From Verrucomicrobiota bacterium (GTDB lineage Bacteria; Verrucomicrobiota; Verrucomicrobiia; Chthoniobacterales; UBA10450), in the NCBI GenBank assembly GCA_003218535.1, contig QHNV01000081.1, positions 1 through 33,664 on the forward strand: DNA of 33,664 bases. The letters run 5' to 3'. The notes beneath the pieces are model-generated. The model was not told the origin of the DNA, ran no database searches, and saw only the letters and a program-made list of their open reading frames with translations. Made by a program: the position numbers and the translations under genes. Below are positions 1-7,834 of the stretch, in pieces. The stretch's first letter is position 1, and every line of letters begins with the position of its first letter.

Positions 1-61
1 ATAAAAGCGCGACCGCGATAAGCAAAAGGAACAGCAGATTTTCGAAATGGGCGGCAATCAC
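1..61 (-). CDS. Partial membrane protein, N-terminus only
   Basis: A minus-strand reading frame runs off the left edge of the window. Starting from a GTG at 61 it encodes about 20 residues, IAAHFENLLFLLLIAVALL after the start, which reads as the beginning of a hydrophobic transmembrane helix. A second in-frame GTG at 88 would add nine residues. No convincing ribosome binding site is visible for either start. The family cannot be recognised from so little sequence; a small inner-membrane protein is the simplest reading. The stretch from 89 to 206 shows nothing recognisable. Confidence 0.35.
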   Translation of the reverse strand, partial: MIAAHFENLLFLLLIAVALL

Positions 62-206
62 GTTTTGTGCATTGTTAAATCGTTGCACCGTTACATCGAT
101 TCACAAATCACCATTCTCGATTCACATGCTTTCACTTTGCGGTTTATCGCCGAGCCCTTTTAACGTTGCAACTTTAAACCTCTCGCAAAACGAAGGCTGC
201 GATCAG

Positions 207-449
207 CTAAAGAAAGTGCCGTCTGATGAACGCTCGCCCTGAACCTGACTTCAGATACCTCTCGAAAGCGATCGCTGTCCGTTCCTGCGCAAATGCAAAA
301 TAAGCAATAAGAATCCAGGGACGAAACTTGGCCGTATGCGGGGAACGCTCTTCATTGTGGTCTTTAAGCCGTTGTCGCAGATCGCGAGTCGATCCTACGT
401 ATGGTTGTTTTGGCTGAGAGTGCGACTTCAGCAAATAAACGTAATGCAT
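207..449 (-). CDS. GIY-YIG nuclease superfamily protein (short, UPF0213-like)
   Basis: Small 80-residue protein consisting only of a GIY-YIG catalytic domain. The first signature strand is HYVYLL (residues 2-7), the second is YVGST (17-21), followed by the conserved Arg helix RDLRQRL (22-28), His31-Asn32 and the C-terminal FERYLKSGSGRAF segment with the metal-binding Glu63. The family cleaves DNA phosphodiester bonds, but the cellular role of these stand-alone versions is not established. The frame stays open upstream to 653, but that extension would translate tRNA-Gly and repeat DNA, so the ATG at 449 is chosen. That ATG lies directly beside a GGCTGGC/GCCAGCC palindrome, so the gene appears embedded in repeat sequence. 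It may be a repeat-associated nuclease rather than a housekeeping enzyme. Confidence 0.8.
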   Translation of the reverse strand: MHYVYLLKSHSQPKQPYVGSTRDLRQRLKDHNEERSPHTAKFRPWILIAYFAFAQERTAIAFERYLKSGSGRAFIRRHFL

Positions 450-454
450 CAGGA

Positions 455-475
455 GGCTGGCCTGCCAGCCGTAGC
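455..475. repeat. Palindrome GGCTGGC-ct-GCCAGCC followed by GTAGC
   Basis: Perfect 7-bp arms at 455-461 and 464-470 with a 2-nt loop, followed by GTAGC. It sits six bases upstream of the GIY-YIG start codon. The CTGCCAGCC core also occurs in the compound element at 30365-30493 and the GTAGC tail recurs in elements at 25224, 27137, 28177, 29310 and 32230, which suggests one related repeat population. Confidence 0.6.
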
Positions 476-496
476 TTGGTGTTTTAGGGCGGTCCA

Positions 497-514
497 CCTT
501 CGCAAGGCTCCGGC
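497..514. repeat. Dispersed motif CCTTCGC-AAGGCTCCGGC
   Basis: This 18-nt segment matches 33639-33657 at the other end of the window (CCTTCGCCAAGGCTTCGGC) with one indel and one substitution. Both contain a CCTT/AAGG mini-palindrome. It lies between the GIY-YIG gene and the tRNA-Gly hairpin, and is interpreted as a fragment of a dispersed palindromic repeat. Confidence 0.45.
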
Positions 515-519
515 GCACT

Positions 520-559
520 CGCTCCAGCCTTCGCTTTGCGCTGCGCTTTAAGCGAAGGC

Positions 560-566
<7 letters not shown>
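520..566. repeat. 17-bp perfect inverted repeat overlapping the tRNA-Gly 3' end
   Basis: Arms at 520-536 and 550-566 are exact reverse complements (CGCTCCAGCCTTCGCTT and its complement) around a 13-nt spacer. The right arm includes the encoded CCA and the last acceptor-stem bases of tRNA-Gly, so the left arm is an inverted copy of that tRNA terminus. In RNA it would form a strong hairpin immediately 3' of the tRNA. It could act as terminator or processing signal, or mark an insertion of a repeat at the tRNA end. Confidence 0.75.
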
Positions 567-634
<68 letters not shown>

Positions 635-767
635 AGTTTTGGAAGGGAAACAATAATGTCAGCCACTTGCGGCGCGCAACCTTTTAGTTGTCGCGCAAAA
701 TGGAGTATCTTTGAACTAATTGAATCCAATCAGGGCCTTGGGCGCATCAGATGTTCAAAGCACTAGT

Positions 768-1400
768 ATGAGAAAATTAATCCTTGTCTGTGTTTGCTCG
801 GTTGCGCTTACCACGGCGGCGTCCGCGCAGACCCCGACCTCGTCTCCCATCCCTTCCCCAGCAGCGACAGCATCGGTTACTCCCAGCGCCTATCCCTCGG
901 ACCTCGCCGAGAGGATCCAACAAAAGGTGGAGAAAAAGTTGCACGGCCAACACGGGATCGTCATTGATTCAAGCGATCACGATGAAGATGCCGATCTTCG
1001 AAAAATGCGCGACTTCGTGGCGATTCCAATCGTGGCGATCGTGTTTCTATCAATATTCGGCGCGCCGGTGCTGATAGTGATGATGATAGGAATGTTCGCC
1101 TTTTTCATGAGCCGTATGCGGCAGCGCACCATCCGAATGATGGTAGAGAAAGGTCAGCCCGTTCCCGCAGAACTGCTCGCCCCGACGAAGCGAGCCGTAC
1201 GCCAGCGGTCGGATGTGCGTCGGGGAGTTATTTGGACCATGATTGGGCTCGGTGCGATGATTTTCTTTGGCGCCGTGAATGATTGGGAGGGCGGCATATG
1301 GTCATTAGGGCTGATTCCATTTCTAATCGGCTTGGGGTATCTCCTCGTGTGGAAATTGGAAGGCAAGAAGGACGTCCCTCCTCCGCCACCGGTACCATAG
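768..1400 (+). CDS. DUF6249-like membrane protein, first gene of a sigma factor cluster
   Basis: The ATG at 768 is preferred over an upstream TTG at 720 because it begins directly with a signal-peptide-like segment (MRKLILVCVCSVALTTAASAQ, residues 1-21). The mature part has a Thr/Ser/Pro/Ala-rich linker, a charged DHDEDADLRK stretch, a pair of hydrophobic helices in the segment FVAIPIVAIVFLSIFG... (about residues 77-112), a basic cytoplasmic loop, and further hydrophobic helices near 155-195 ending in a polyproline tail. Architecture and context fit DUF6249-type proteins, commonly encoded beside ECF sigma factors; function unknown. It ends nine bases before the sigma factor gene, so co-transcription is likely. 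Confidence 0.7.
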   Translation: MRKLILVCVCSVALTTAASAQTPTSSPIPSPAATASVTPSAYPSDLAERIQQKVEKKLHGQHGIVIDSSDHDEDADLRKMRDFVAIPIVAIVFLSIFGAPVLIVMMIGMFAFFMSRMRQRTIRMMVEKGQPVPAELLAPTKRAVRQRSDVRRGVIWTMIGLGAMIFFGAVNDWEGGIWSLGLIPFLIGLGYLLVWKLEGKKDVPPPPPVP

Positions 1401-1409
1401 GGTCGTGAC

Positions 1410-1946
1410 GTGGAGCTCACTGATGCGGACCTCATCGCGCGAGTTCTTGGTGATGACGATCAGCACGCGTTCGGCGAACTGGTGCGGCGGCATCAATCGA
1501 GCGTGCGCGGGCTGCTTCGCCAGCTCACGCGCACGGACATCGCTCTGGCAGACGATCTGGCGCAGGAGACTTTTCTCCGCGCTTACAAGAACATTCGCAG
1601 CTTTCGTGGGGAAGCGCAGTTTTCCACATGGCTTTACCGCATCGCCTACAATTGTTTTCGCGAGGATGCGCGCCGCCGCAAAGAGCTTGTGGGCGTCGAT
1701 GACGCGCAATTGCAGGCAGAGCACGATCCGCAGACAGTCGATCCCGGTTTGAGACATGATCTTATGCATGCGCTGAGCTTACTGCCGTTGCACGAGCGCA
1801 CGGCTATAGTGCTCTGTTGCCAGAACGGATTGTCGCATGACGAGGCCGCGCGTGTCCTCGACATCCCACTTGGGACGGTGAAGACGAATGTGCTCCGGGG
1901 CCGCGAAAAACTGAAGCGCACACTGGCCGCATGGGCACCAAATTGA
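1410..1946 (+). CDS. RNA polymerase sigma factor, sigma-70/ECF family (RpoE-like)
   Basis: A 178-residue ECF sigma factor. Region 2 covers about residues 22-90 and contains the DDLAQETFLRAYKN and FSTWLYRIAYNCFRED motifs, which contact core polymerase and the -10 element. Region 4 covers about 118-172, with LSLLPLHERTAIVL and a helix-turn-helix (GLSHDEAARVLDIPLGTVKT) for the -35 element. No extra C-terminal domain is present. The start is a GTG nine bases after the DUF6249-like gene, and the stop is followed four bases later by the small membrane protein at 1951. It probably directs an envelope or stress response controlled by the downstream membrane protein; the regulon is not visible here. 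Confidence 0.9.
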   Translation: MELTDADLIARVLGDDDQHAFGELVRRHQSSVRGLLRQLTRTDIALADDLAQETFLRAYKNIRSFRGEAQFSTWLYRIAYNCFREDARRRKELVGVDDAQLQAEHDPQTVDPGLRHDLMHALSLLPLHERTAIVLCCQNGLSHDEAARVLDIPLGTVKTNVLRGREKLKRTLAAWAPN

Positions 1947-1950
1947 CATA

Positions 1951-2310
1951 ATGAACGCAATGATCGACGACGAGACGTTAGACCGGCAATTGCGCGAAGC
2001 CGCGCCCTACATCGACGATGAAGGGTTCACCGCGCGCGTTATGGCCAGGTTGCCCGCAACACGACGCGAACCGCAATGGTTGCGCGCAGTGATTCTTCTC
2101 GGTGTGACAGCCCTCGGAAGCGGAGGTGCCTATTTGCTTTCCGGTGGCGGCCGCTTTGTCCGTGAAGGCATGATCCAGTTATCGAGCTTTCCGATTTGGC
2201 TGCTGCTCGTGCTGGCGTTCGGTTGCGGCCTGCTGGTCGGGGCCTTCGCTGTCATTTTCGCCATTCGTAAGACGCCAGAGGTGCGCGATGTTACGCAGCT
2301 GCGGTTTTGA
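1951..2310 (+). CDS. Small two-TM protein, probable anti-sigma factor
   Basis: A 119-residue protein with an acidic N-terminal cytoplasmic segment (DDETLDRQLREAAPYIDDEGFT, about residues 6-27), then two hydrophobic helices (about 43-65 and 80-106) and a short basic tail. It starts four bases after the ECF sigma factor stop, the usual position for a membrane anti-sigma factor. The HxxxCxxC zinc anti-sigma motif is absent, so it would belong to a non-ZAS type. Anti-sigma function is inferred from position and topology only. Its stop codon directly abuts the hairpin shared with the converging ribF. Confidence 0.6.
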   Translation: MNAMIDDETLDRQLREAAPYIDDEGFTARVMARLPATRREPQWLRAVILLGVTALGSGGAYLLSGGGRFVREGMIQLSSFPIWLLLVLAFGCGLLVGAFAVIFAIRKTPEVRDVTQLRF

Positions 2311-2336
2311 GACCGCGGCTCCGTTAAGCCGCGGTC
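2311..2336. terminator. Shared hairpin between converging sigma cluster and ribF
   Basis: Perfect 10-bp arms GACCGCGGCT (2311-2320) and AGCCGCGGTC (2327-2336) with a 6-nt loop. It begins right after the anti-sigma stop, and the ribF stop codon TAA (2324-2326) lies in its loop. Neither side has a T-run, so it is not a classical intrinsic terminator. It may instead block RNA ends or act as a weak bidirectional terminator. Confidence 0.55.
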
Positions 2337-3253
2337 AGTTCGCGCGCTTGCTTAACGTCTGCTTCGATCTGCCGCACTAGCATGTCAGTGTTCTTGAATT
2401 TCTTTTCGGGTCTCAGATAGCGGATGAATCGCACCTCAAGGTCCTGGCCGTAGATATCGCGATCGAAATCGAGTAGATGGATTTCCAGAGTGCGTTCAGA
2501 TTTGCCAGTGCTTACGGTCGGCCGATAACCAAGGTTGACCACGCCTGGATAAATAACTGTACCCAGTTTTGCTTCGGCGAGATAGACGCCATTCGGGGGG
2601 AATTGTTCGTTGTGGGCGCTTAAGTTTGCCGTGGGAAATCCGATTTTTTTTCCGAGATAATCGCCGTGCACGACGGTGCCCAAAATCGTGTATTGACGGC
2701 CAAGCATCTGTGCTGCCTTTGTTAGATCGCCTGTTTCCACAACCTGCCGGATTGTAGTACTGCTAACGAGCTCGCCATTGACTGTAACTGGCGGAATTCC
2801 GATCACGTTGAAGTCAAAGTGCGCGCCCATCTTCTTGAGCAGTTCAAGATTACCGCGCCGATTTCTCCCAAACGACCATTCATGGCCGACGCAAATTTCG
2901 CGTAGCGGGTTCGAATACTTTACTAGTTGCTGCACGAAATCCTCGGGCTCGGTGGCAGCAAATTGTTTATCAAATGTAATGATCAACAAATGGCCTACCC
3001 CAAGATCACGAATCAAAGCGATCTTGTGCGGGGTAGCGGTGAGCAAATGCGGCGCCGCTTTCGGCCGCAGCACTTTCTCCGGATGTGGATCGAATGTGAC
3101 TACGACAGGCGTTCCGTTGGCTGCCTGAGCGTGTTCCGTACAGGTGGAAATGACCGCGTGGTGTCCGAGATGGACCCCATCGAATACTCCGATCGCGAGA
3201 AAGAGCGGACCCGGCAAGCGCGATAATTCGGAGATGGATCGAAGCGTTTCCAT
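2324..3253 (-). CDS. ribF: Bifunctional riboflavin kinase / FAD synthetase
   Basis: 309 residues, the usual length of RibF. It phosphorylates riboflavin to FMN and adenylylates FMN to FAD in the cytoplasm. The N-terminal nucleotidyltransferase (FAD synthetase) domain has GVFDGVHLGHH (residues 22-32), TFDPHPEK (53-60) and SSTTIRQ (164-170). The C-terminal riboflavin kinase domain has GKKIGFPTANL (201-211), GYRPTV and the TLEIHLLDFDRDIYG segment with the catalytic Glu. It is the last gene of the nusA-infB-rbfA-nrnA-truB-ribF group, an order common in bacteria, but is separated from truB by 169 bases of repeat-like DNA, so it may also have its own promoter. Start is ATG at 3253. Confidence 0.96.
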   Translation of the reverse strand: METLRSISELSRLPGPLFLAIGVFDGVHLGHHAVISTCTEHAQAANGTPVVVTFDPHPEKVLRPKAAPHLLTATPHKIALIRDLGVGHLLIITFDKQFAATEPEDFVQQLVKYSNPLREICVGHEWSFGRNRRGNLELLKKMGAHFDFNVIGIPPVTVNGELVSSTTIRQVVETGDLTKAAQMLGRQYTILGTVVHGDYLGKKIGFPTANLSAHNEQFPPNGVYLAEAKLGTVIYPGVVNLGYRPTVSTGKSERTLEIHLLDFDRDIYGQDLEVRFIRYLRPEKKFKNTDMLVRQIEADVKQARELTAA

Positions 3254-3422
3254 TAGCGGAATGACTAAGCACCCGCCTCCGCCAGGCTAGGGCGTGGCAG
3301 ACAAATGAGGAATGATGAAATAGTGACGAAGCACCAATCACGAAAAGGCGCTACTGGTAGGATTACTCGCGCTTCAATATTCGGATTTCCTTCGGGCTTC
3401 GACATTCGGATTTCGTCGTTTT
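3254..3422. repeat. ribF-truB spacer with ATTCGGATTTC direct repeats
   Basis: The 169-base gap contains two near-identical 18-mers of the form CTTCRAYATTCGGATTTC at 3372-3389 and 3397-3414 (16 of 18 matching, 25-nt period). The rest is low-information sequence without an open frame. The element interrupts what is otherwise a compact operon. No promoter for ribF could be assigned with confidence. Confidence 0.5.
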
Positions 3423-4148
3423 TCAGGCTCCGCGCATTCTCGAAACTTCAGGAAGACTCAGCATTCGGCTGAGAATTTCTTCGCGCGGCGCGTTCTTGAT
3501 TTGATCGACAGTGATTGCGTTCACCACATCAAACCGGCCGGATTTTATCCGACGCAGCGATTTTAAGTGCCCGCCGCAGCCGAGAACCTCGCCGATGTCG
3601 TGGACATACGTGCGCACATAAAAACCTTTACTGCACAGGACGCTGAAGTCGATTTCGGGTAACGCAATCCGATCGAGGCCGTAGCGATAAACGTGGACGA
3701 GGCGCGGTTCGCGCTCCACCACTTTTCCCTGACGCGCGAGTTTGTAAAGCGGCATGCCACCGTGTTTCTTTGCGGAAACCATCGGCGGCAGCTGATAAAA
3801 ATCGCCCCGGAACTTTTCAAACGCAGCGCGAATTTGATTTTCATCCAGTTCGGGAACCGGCCGCTGCTGAACTACTTCGCCCTGTCGATCTTGGGTGTCG
3901 GTTGTCACGCCGAGCACAAACGTTCCGGCGTATTCTTTATCCTCGCTCATGAGCAAATCCTGAACCTTCGTCCCGCGTCCCACGGTGAGCAGGAGCAAGC
4001 CAGTGGCAATCGGATCGAGCGTGCCGCAGTGACCGATCTTCCTTGTTCCTAGTTTTCTCCGAGTTAATGCTACTACGTCATGTGACGTCATTCCTTCGGC
4101 TTTATCGACAAGCAGGACACCGTCAGGAGTGGCGTTTAAGGACTGCAC
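3423..4148 (-). CDS. truB: tRNA pseudouridine(55) synthase
   Basis: TruB converts U55 in the T-loop of elongator tRNAs to pseudouridine. The frame is open far upstream (to 4319), but that part overlaps nrnA. The GTG at 4148 is chosen because it is preceded by a strong GGAGG six bases away and yields a normal N-terminus reading PDGVLLVDKAEGMTSHDVV. The catalytic motif GHCGTLDPIATG (residues 39-50, Asp45 nucleophile) is intact, followed by KEYAGTFVLG and the GFYVRTYVHDIGEVLGCGGH segment. At 241 residues it is shorter than E. coli TruB and lacks most of the C-terminal PUA extension. It overlaps the 3' end of nrnA by 26 bases, implying translational coupling. Confidence 0.95.
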   Translation of the reverse strand: MQSLNATPDGVLLVDKAEGMTSHDVVALTRRKLGTRKIGHCGTLDPIATGLLLLTVGRGTKVQDLLMSEDKEYAGTFVLGVTTDTQDRQGEVVQQRPVPELDENQIRAAFEKFRGDFYQLPPMVSAKKHGGMPLYKLARQGKVVEREPRLVHVYRYGLDRIALPEIDFSVLCSKGFYVRTYVHDIGEVLGCGGHLKSLRRIKSGRFDVVNAITVDQIKNAPREEILSRMLSLPEVSRMRGA

Positions 4149-5106
4149 GAATTTCCTCCAGAACCTTTTCTTCGACTTCGGCGAGACTGCCGCGAATGCG
4201 CGCGCCGGCCGCAAGTGTATGGCCGCCGCCGCCAAATTTCTGGCAAATCGCGCAGACATCAATGGCTTCATCTTTCGAGCGCATACTGAGGCGCACCTTG
4301 CCATCAGCCAATTCTTCAAAGAAGACGGCGACGATGACGCCGCGAATTGCGCGGAGATGATCGATCAATCCTTCATTGTCTTCGGGAAGGGCAGCCAGCT
4401 CCGCAGCGGTCTTTGAGCTGAGGCTAAAACTTGCCACCCTATTGCATTCACTAAAGCGCATCGTCCGCAGCAGCTCGCGCAAAAGTTCCAGCCGGCGGCG
4501 GGGATAGCTCTCGTAGAGTTGCTGACTCAACCGCCCAACGTCAAGACCGCCGGCGCGCACCAGCTCCGCGGCAATCTCGAAAGTGAACGCACTGGTTTTT
4601 GGATATTGAAACGAGCCTGTGTCGGTAGAGATGGCAGCATAAAGATTCTCTACGATATCGTGATTGAAAGGGAGGCCCTGGCTCTTGATCTGTCTGAAAA
4701 TAATTTCGCCCGTGGCCGGCGCGCTGGGATCGATAATTACCAGATCGCCATAACTGGGATTGCTGCGGTGATGGTCGATGTTGATCCAAATTTTGGCGGA
4801 GCCAACCGCGGCGAACGCGGTGCCTAACCGGTTTTGAATCGCCGTGTCGAGTGCGATCGCAACATCGACGTCATCGGCTATAGCCGGTGGCTTGGTCAAC
4901 AATTCGGCGCGCGGCAGGAAGGAATACTTTTCGAGCATGCCTTCTTCATTCCAGACGCGCACGTTTTTGCCAAGCTGCTGGAGCGAGAGCGCGAGCGCGA
5001 GCTGGCTGCCGAGCGCGTCCCCATCGGGGCGAACGTGACTCAAGATCGCGAAATGCTGATGCTCACGAAGGGCGCGGCCGATTTCTTCGAACGTGCTGTT
5101 ATTCAC
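4123..5106 (-). CDS. nrnA: DHH-family oligoribonuclease / pAp phosphatase (NrnA-like)
   Basis: 327 residues with the DHH-DHHA1 architecture. Motif I SHVRPDGDALGS (residues 23-34, His24, Asp28, Asp30), motif II with Asp87 in ALDTA, motif III DHH (111-113) and motif IV STDTGSF (Asp161) form the binuclear metal site. The C-terminal DHHA1 domain carries the substrate-binding FGGGGHTLAAGAR. Known family members degrade nano-RNA and dephosphorylate 3'-phosphoadenosine 5'-phosphate. Its ATG overlaps the rbfA stop codon (ATGA, 5103-5106), so it is translationally coupled in the nusA operon. Placement between rbfA and truB is typical for the family. Confidence 0.93.
   Translation of the reverse strand: MNNSTFEEIGRALREHQHFAILSHVRPDGDALGSQLALALSLQQLGKNVRVWNEEGMLEKYSFLPRAELLTKPPAIADDVDVAIALDTAIQNRLGTAFAAVGSAKIWINIDHHRSNPSYGDLVIIDPSAPATGEIIFRQIKSQGLPFNHDIVENLYAAISTDTGSFQYPKTSAFTFEIAAELVRAGGLDVGRLSQQLYESYPRRRLELLRELLRTMRFSECNRVASFSLSSKTAAELAALPEDNEGLIDHLRAIRGVIVAVFFEELADGKVRLSMRSKDEAIDVCAICQKFGGGGHTLAAGARIRGSLAEVEEKVLEEIRAVLKRHS
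4155..4159 (-). promoter_or_regulatory. Ribosome binding site that fixes the truB start
   Basis: On the minus strand the sequence TGGAGGAAATTC precedes GTG at 4148. The GGAGG core is six bases from the start. It lies inside the last codons of nrnA and is the clearest Shine-Dalgarno in the operon, which decides between this GTG and far upstream ATGs. Confidence 0.75.
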
Positions 5107-5453
5107 TCGCCCTCGCCGTCGAGTTTGTCGATCTCGTTTAAAATCTCAAGCACACGCGAGCCGCGTTCGATCGAATCATCGAGATGAAAAACCAGATGCG
5201 GCGTGTATTTCAAGACGACGTGGCGGGATAGTTCAGCTTGCAGGGCGGAACGGTGCGCTTCCAGTTTATCGATCACGCTTGCTCCCGTCGCCGAGCCGAG
5301 AATGCTCACGAAAACGTGGGCGCTCTTCAGGTCCGGCGTAACATCGACAGCGTTAATGCTAACCAGCACGCCTTCGAAGTTTATTTCGCGCGCAATGATG
5401 GCGCTCAGCTCACGTTTTACCAATTCGTTTACGCGTAATTGCCGATGTTTCAT
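5103..5453 (-). CDS. rbfA: 30S ribosome-binding factor A
   Basis: 116-residue KH-like RbfA protein, of normal length. It binds the 30S precursor near the 16S rRNA 5' helix and assists late maturation and cold adaptation. The characteristic N-terminus RQLRVNELVKRELSAII and the segments VSINAVDVTPDLKSAHVFVSI and YTPHLVFHLDDSIERGSRV are visible. It overlaps nrnA by four bases. It is separated from infB by 94 bases holding a dispersed repeat, unusual inside this otherwise tight operon. Confidence 0.95.
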   Translation of the reverse strand: MKHRQLRVNELVKRELSAIIAREINFEGVLVSINAVDVTPDLKSAHVFVSILGSATGASVIDKLEAHRSALQAELSRHVVLKYTPHLVFHLDDSIERGSRVLEILNEIDKLDGEGE

Positions 5454-5467
5454 GAGGGTCGCTCTCT

Positions 5468-5543
5468 GTCATCCTGAGCGGAACGAAGCGCAGTCGAAGG
5501 ATCTCGTGAAAACATCTTTGGCTTTCGCCGCGCTCGGAATGAC
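5468..5543. repeat. GTCATCCTGAGCG...CGCTCGGAATGAC dispersed repeat inside the infB-rbfA gap
   Basis: A 76-nt element with imperfect terminal inverted repeats: GTCATCCTGAGCG on the left and the complement of GTCATTCCGAGCG on the right (11 of 13 identical). The internal sequence includes CGAAGGATCTCG. A related copy is at 33535-33610. It fills the spacer between infB and rbfA on the same polycistronic message, where it could form a long hairpin. Repeats of this type are known in several phyla, with no established function. Confidence 0.75.
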
Positions 5544-5547
5544 TAAA

Positions 5548-7803
5548 TCATAATTTCTGCGCAAATTGTTCGAGTTGGTAGCACTCGATCACGTCGCCGA
5601 CTTCATATTCACCGAAGTCACCTAATTTGATTCCGCATTCCAGCCCGGAACGCACTTCTTTAACGTCTTCCTGGAAACGCCGCAGCGTCGAAATCCCGCC
5701 GTCGTAAACCGGTTGGCGTTTTCTTAGAACGCGAGCACGCGCGGCGCGAGCGATGCGGCCATTGGTCACCAAACAACCGGCGATAATGCCCTTGCTTAGT
5801 TGGAAAATCTGTTTCACCTCCGCATGCCCGATGACTGTTTCGCGGAGCTCCGGCTCAAGTAGCCCGGCCATGGCGTCTTTGATCTGGTCGAGCAATTCGT
5901 AAATAATGCTGTAAAGCTTGATCTGCACCCCTTCGCGTTTTGCGGCTGGGACGGCCATGGCTTCGACCTTCACATTGAAACCGACCACAACCGCCTCCGA
6001 TGCGCTCGCCAGTAGAATGTCCGATTCCGAAATCGGTCCCACGGCAGAATGGATAATTTCCAGATCGACCTTTTTGCTCCCGATCTGTTTCAACGCGCCC
6101 ACGAGCGCTTCAAGCGAACCTTGGGCGTCGCATTTCAAAACAATGCGCAGGACTTTTTTCCCTCCGGCGGTTTCGAGTAGAGTTTCCAGCGTGGCGCGTT
6201 GTGGAACGAGCAGCTTGCTCGCGCGTTTTGCCTCGAGTCGTTCGTCACTTAATGCTTTCGCCGCGCGCTCCGATTCCATGACAAGGAATTCATCACCGGC
6301 ATTCGGGAGGCCGGTAAAGCCAAGCACTCTTACTGGCGTGGAAGGCCCGGCTTCCTTAACCGGTTGGCCGCGATCGTCCAAAAGCGATTTTACTTTGCCG
6401 TTGTAATCGCCACAGATAAACGGATCGCCGATTTGTAATGTTCCCATCTGGACGATCACCGTGGCAGTGGGGCCGCGTCCGGGTTCGACTTGCGCTTCGA
6501 TAACAGTGCCGCGTGGCCTAGCCGTAGGTGAGGCTTTGAGTTCCATCACTTCCGCCTGCAAAGCCATCATCTCGAGCAGGTGATCAATCCCTGTGCCTTG
6601 CGTTGCGGAGACGGGACAAACAATTGTTTCGCCGCCCCAGTCTTCCGGCATTAGACCATGTTCCTGAAGTTGTTTCTTGACCCGGTCAATGTTCGCCCCT
6701 GGAAGATCCATTTTGTTGACGGCGACCATAATCTTCACGTGCGGTGCAGCCTTGGCATGATTAATCGCTTCGACCGTCTGCGGCATAATGCCGTCGTCGG
6801 CTGCAATAACGAGGGCAACAATGTCTGTCACGTTCGCGCCGCGCGCGCGCATTGCCGTAAAAGCCGCGTGCCCGGGCGTATCAATGAAAGTGATTTTTGC
6901 TCCATTATGCTCGACGCTGTACGCGCCGATGTGTTGCGTGATCCCGCCGGCTTCTCCAGCTGCGACGCGGGTCTTGCGAATCACGTCCAGTAAGGTGGTC
7001 TTTCCATGATCGACATGTCCCATGAATGTGATAATCGGCCCGCGCGGCTTAAGTTCTTCTTCCTTTTCAATGACAGGCGGGGGCGGCGCGACGACCGGCT
7101 GTTCCACCTTATGAACGCCAGCACCTTTCTCGCGGCGCTCCTTTTCTAAAACGAATCCGTGATTCTCCGCGATTTTCGCTGCGATATCGGGTTCGATGGT
7201 TTGGTTGATATTTGCAAAAATGTTATGCGCCATCAGCTCGGCGATGAGCTGATGCGGTTTTAAGCCGAGCTCAGTCGCCAACTCCTTAACGACAATGGGC
7301 GGCTTGATGTGAATGACTTTTTGCGGTGGCGCCTCCGCCTCAGCCGCCGCCGTTCCACCATCAGCGGGCGATTTGGGCTCAGCGGCAACCTCTGGCGCTT
7401 TACCCACAGGCGCCGGCTGCGGCGTTGCAGCCGGCATGCCGGGTCCCGGCATCGTGGGTTCTATCTTTGCCTGCGCTGGCGATTCGAGTTTCGGTAGAAG
7501 CTTCGAAATCGGCGGCAGCACTGTGGTCTTTGTTTTTACCTCACCATCTTTCGATTCCTTGTGCGTTTTTGCTTTGTCGATGAGCGAAACGGAAGGCGGG
7601 ACCCTTGCTGGCTTTGGTTTCGGGGAAGGCTTCGGTGCAACTTCGTGTTCCGCTTTCGCAGCCGCAGCAGCCGTGGACGCCGTTTTCTTTTGTGGCTCCG
7701 CCTTTTTAGGCGCCGGCTTTGCCTTCGAGACGGCCAGCTTTCGCGCTATGGCGGGCTTCGCCGGTTTGCGCGTCCCGGTTTTGCTGATCGTCTTGTTTGG
7801 CAT
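5548..7803 (-). CDS. infB: Translation initiation factor IF-2
   Basis: 751 residues. It delivers initiator fMet-tRNA to the 30S subunit and promotes 50S joining with GTP hydrolysis. The first ~160 residues are a low-complexity Lys/Ala/Pro linker, followed by the IF2_N module (about 170-220). The GTPase domain shows G1 GHVDHGKTT (262-270), G3 DTPGH (308-312) and G4 NKMD (363-366). Beta-barrel domains and the C-terminal fMet-tRNA-binding domain ending in [16 protein letters not shown] follow. It lies 31 bases downstream of nusA. Start ATG at 7803 is supported by the typical basic N-terminus. A long open frame on the opposite strand over its Ala/Pro-rich region is a compositional shadow. Confidence 0.97.
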   Translation of the reverse strand: MPNKTISKTGTRKPAKPAIARKLAVSKAKPAPKKAEPQKKTASTAAAAAKAEHEVAPKPSPKPKPARVPPSVSLIDKAKTHKESKDGEVKTKTTVLPPISKLLPKLESPAQAKIEPTMPGPGMPAATPQPAPVGKAPEVAAEPKSPADGGTAAAEAEAPPQKVIHIKPPIVVKELATELGLKPHQLIAELMAHNIFANINQTIEPDIAAKIAENHGFVLEKERREKGAGVHKVEQPVVAPPPPVIEKEEELKPRGPIITFMGHVDHGKTTLLDVIRKTRVAAGEAGGITQHIGAYSVEHNGAKITFIDTPGHAAFTAMRARGANVTDIVALVIAADDGIMPQTVEAINHAKAAPHVKIMVAVNKMDLPGANIDRVKKQLQEHGLMPEDWGGETIVCPVSATQGTGIDHLLEMMALQAEVMELKASPTARPRGTVIEAQVEPGRGPTATVIVQMGTLQIGDPFICGDYNGKVKSLLDDRGQPVKEAGPSTPVRVLGFTGLPNAGDEFLVMESERAAKALSDERLEAKRASKLLVPQRATLETLLETAGGKKVLRIVLKCDAQGSLEALVGALKQIGSKKVDLEIIHSAVGPISESDILLASASEAVVVGFNVKVEAMAVPAAKREGVQIKLYSIIYELLDQIKDAMAGLLEPELRETVIGHAEVKQIFQLSKGIIAGCLVTNGRIARAARARVLRKRQPVYDGGISTLRRFQEDVKEVRSGLECGIKLGDFGEYEVGDVIECYQLEQFAQKL

Positions 7804-7834
7804 TATGAAAAATCTTTCTCATGGCTCGTGCATT

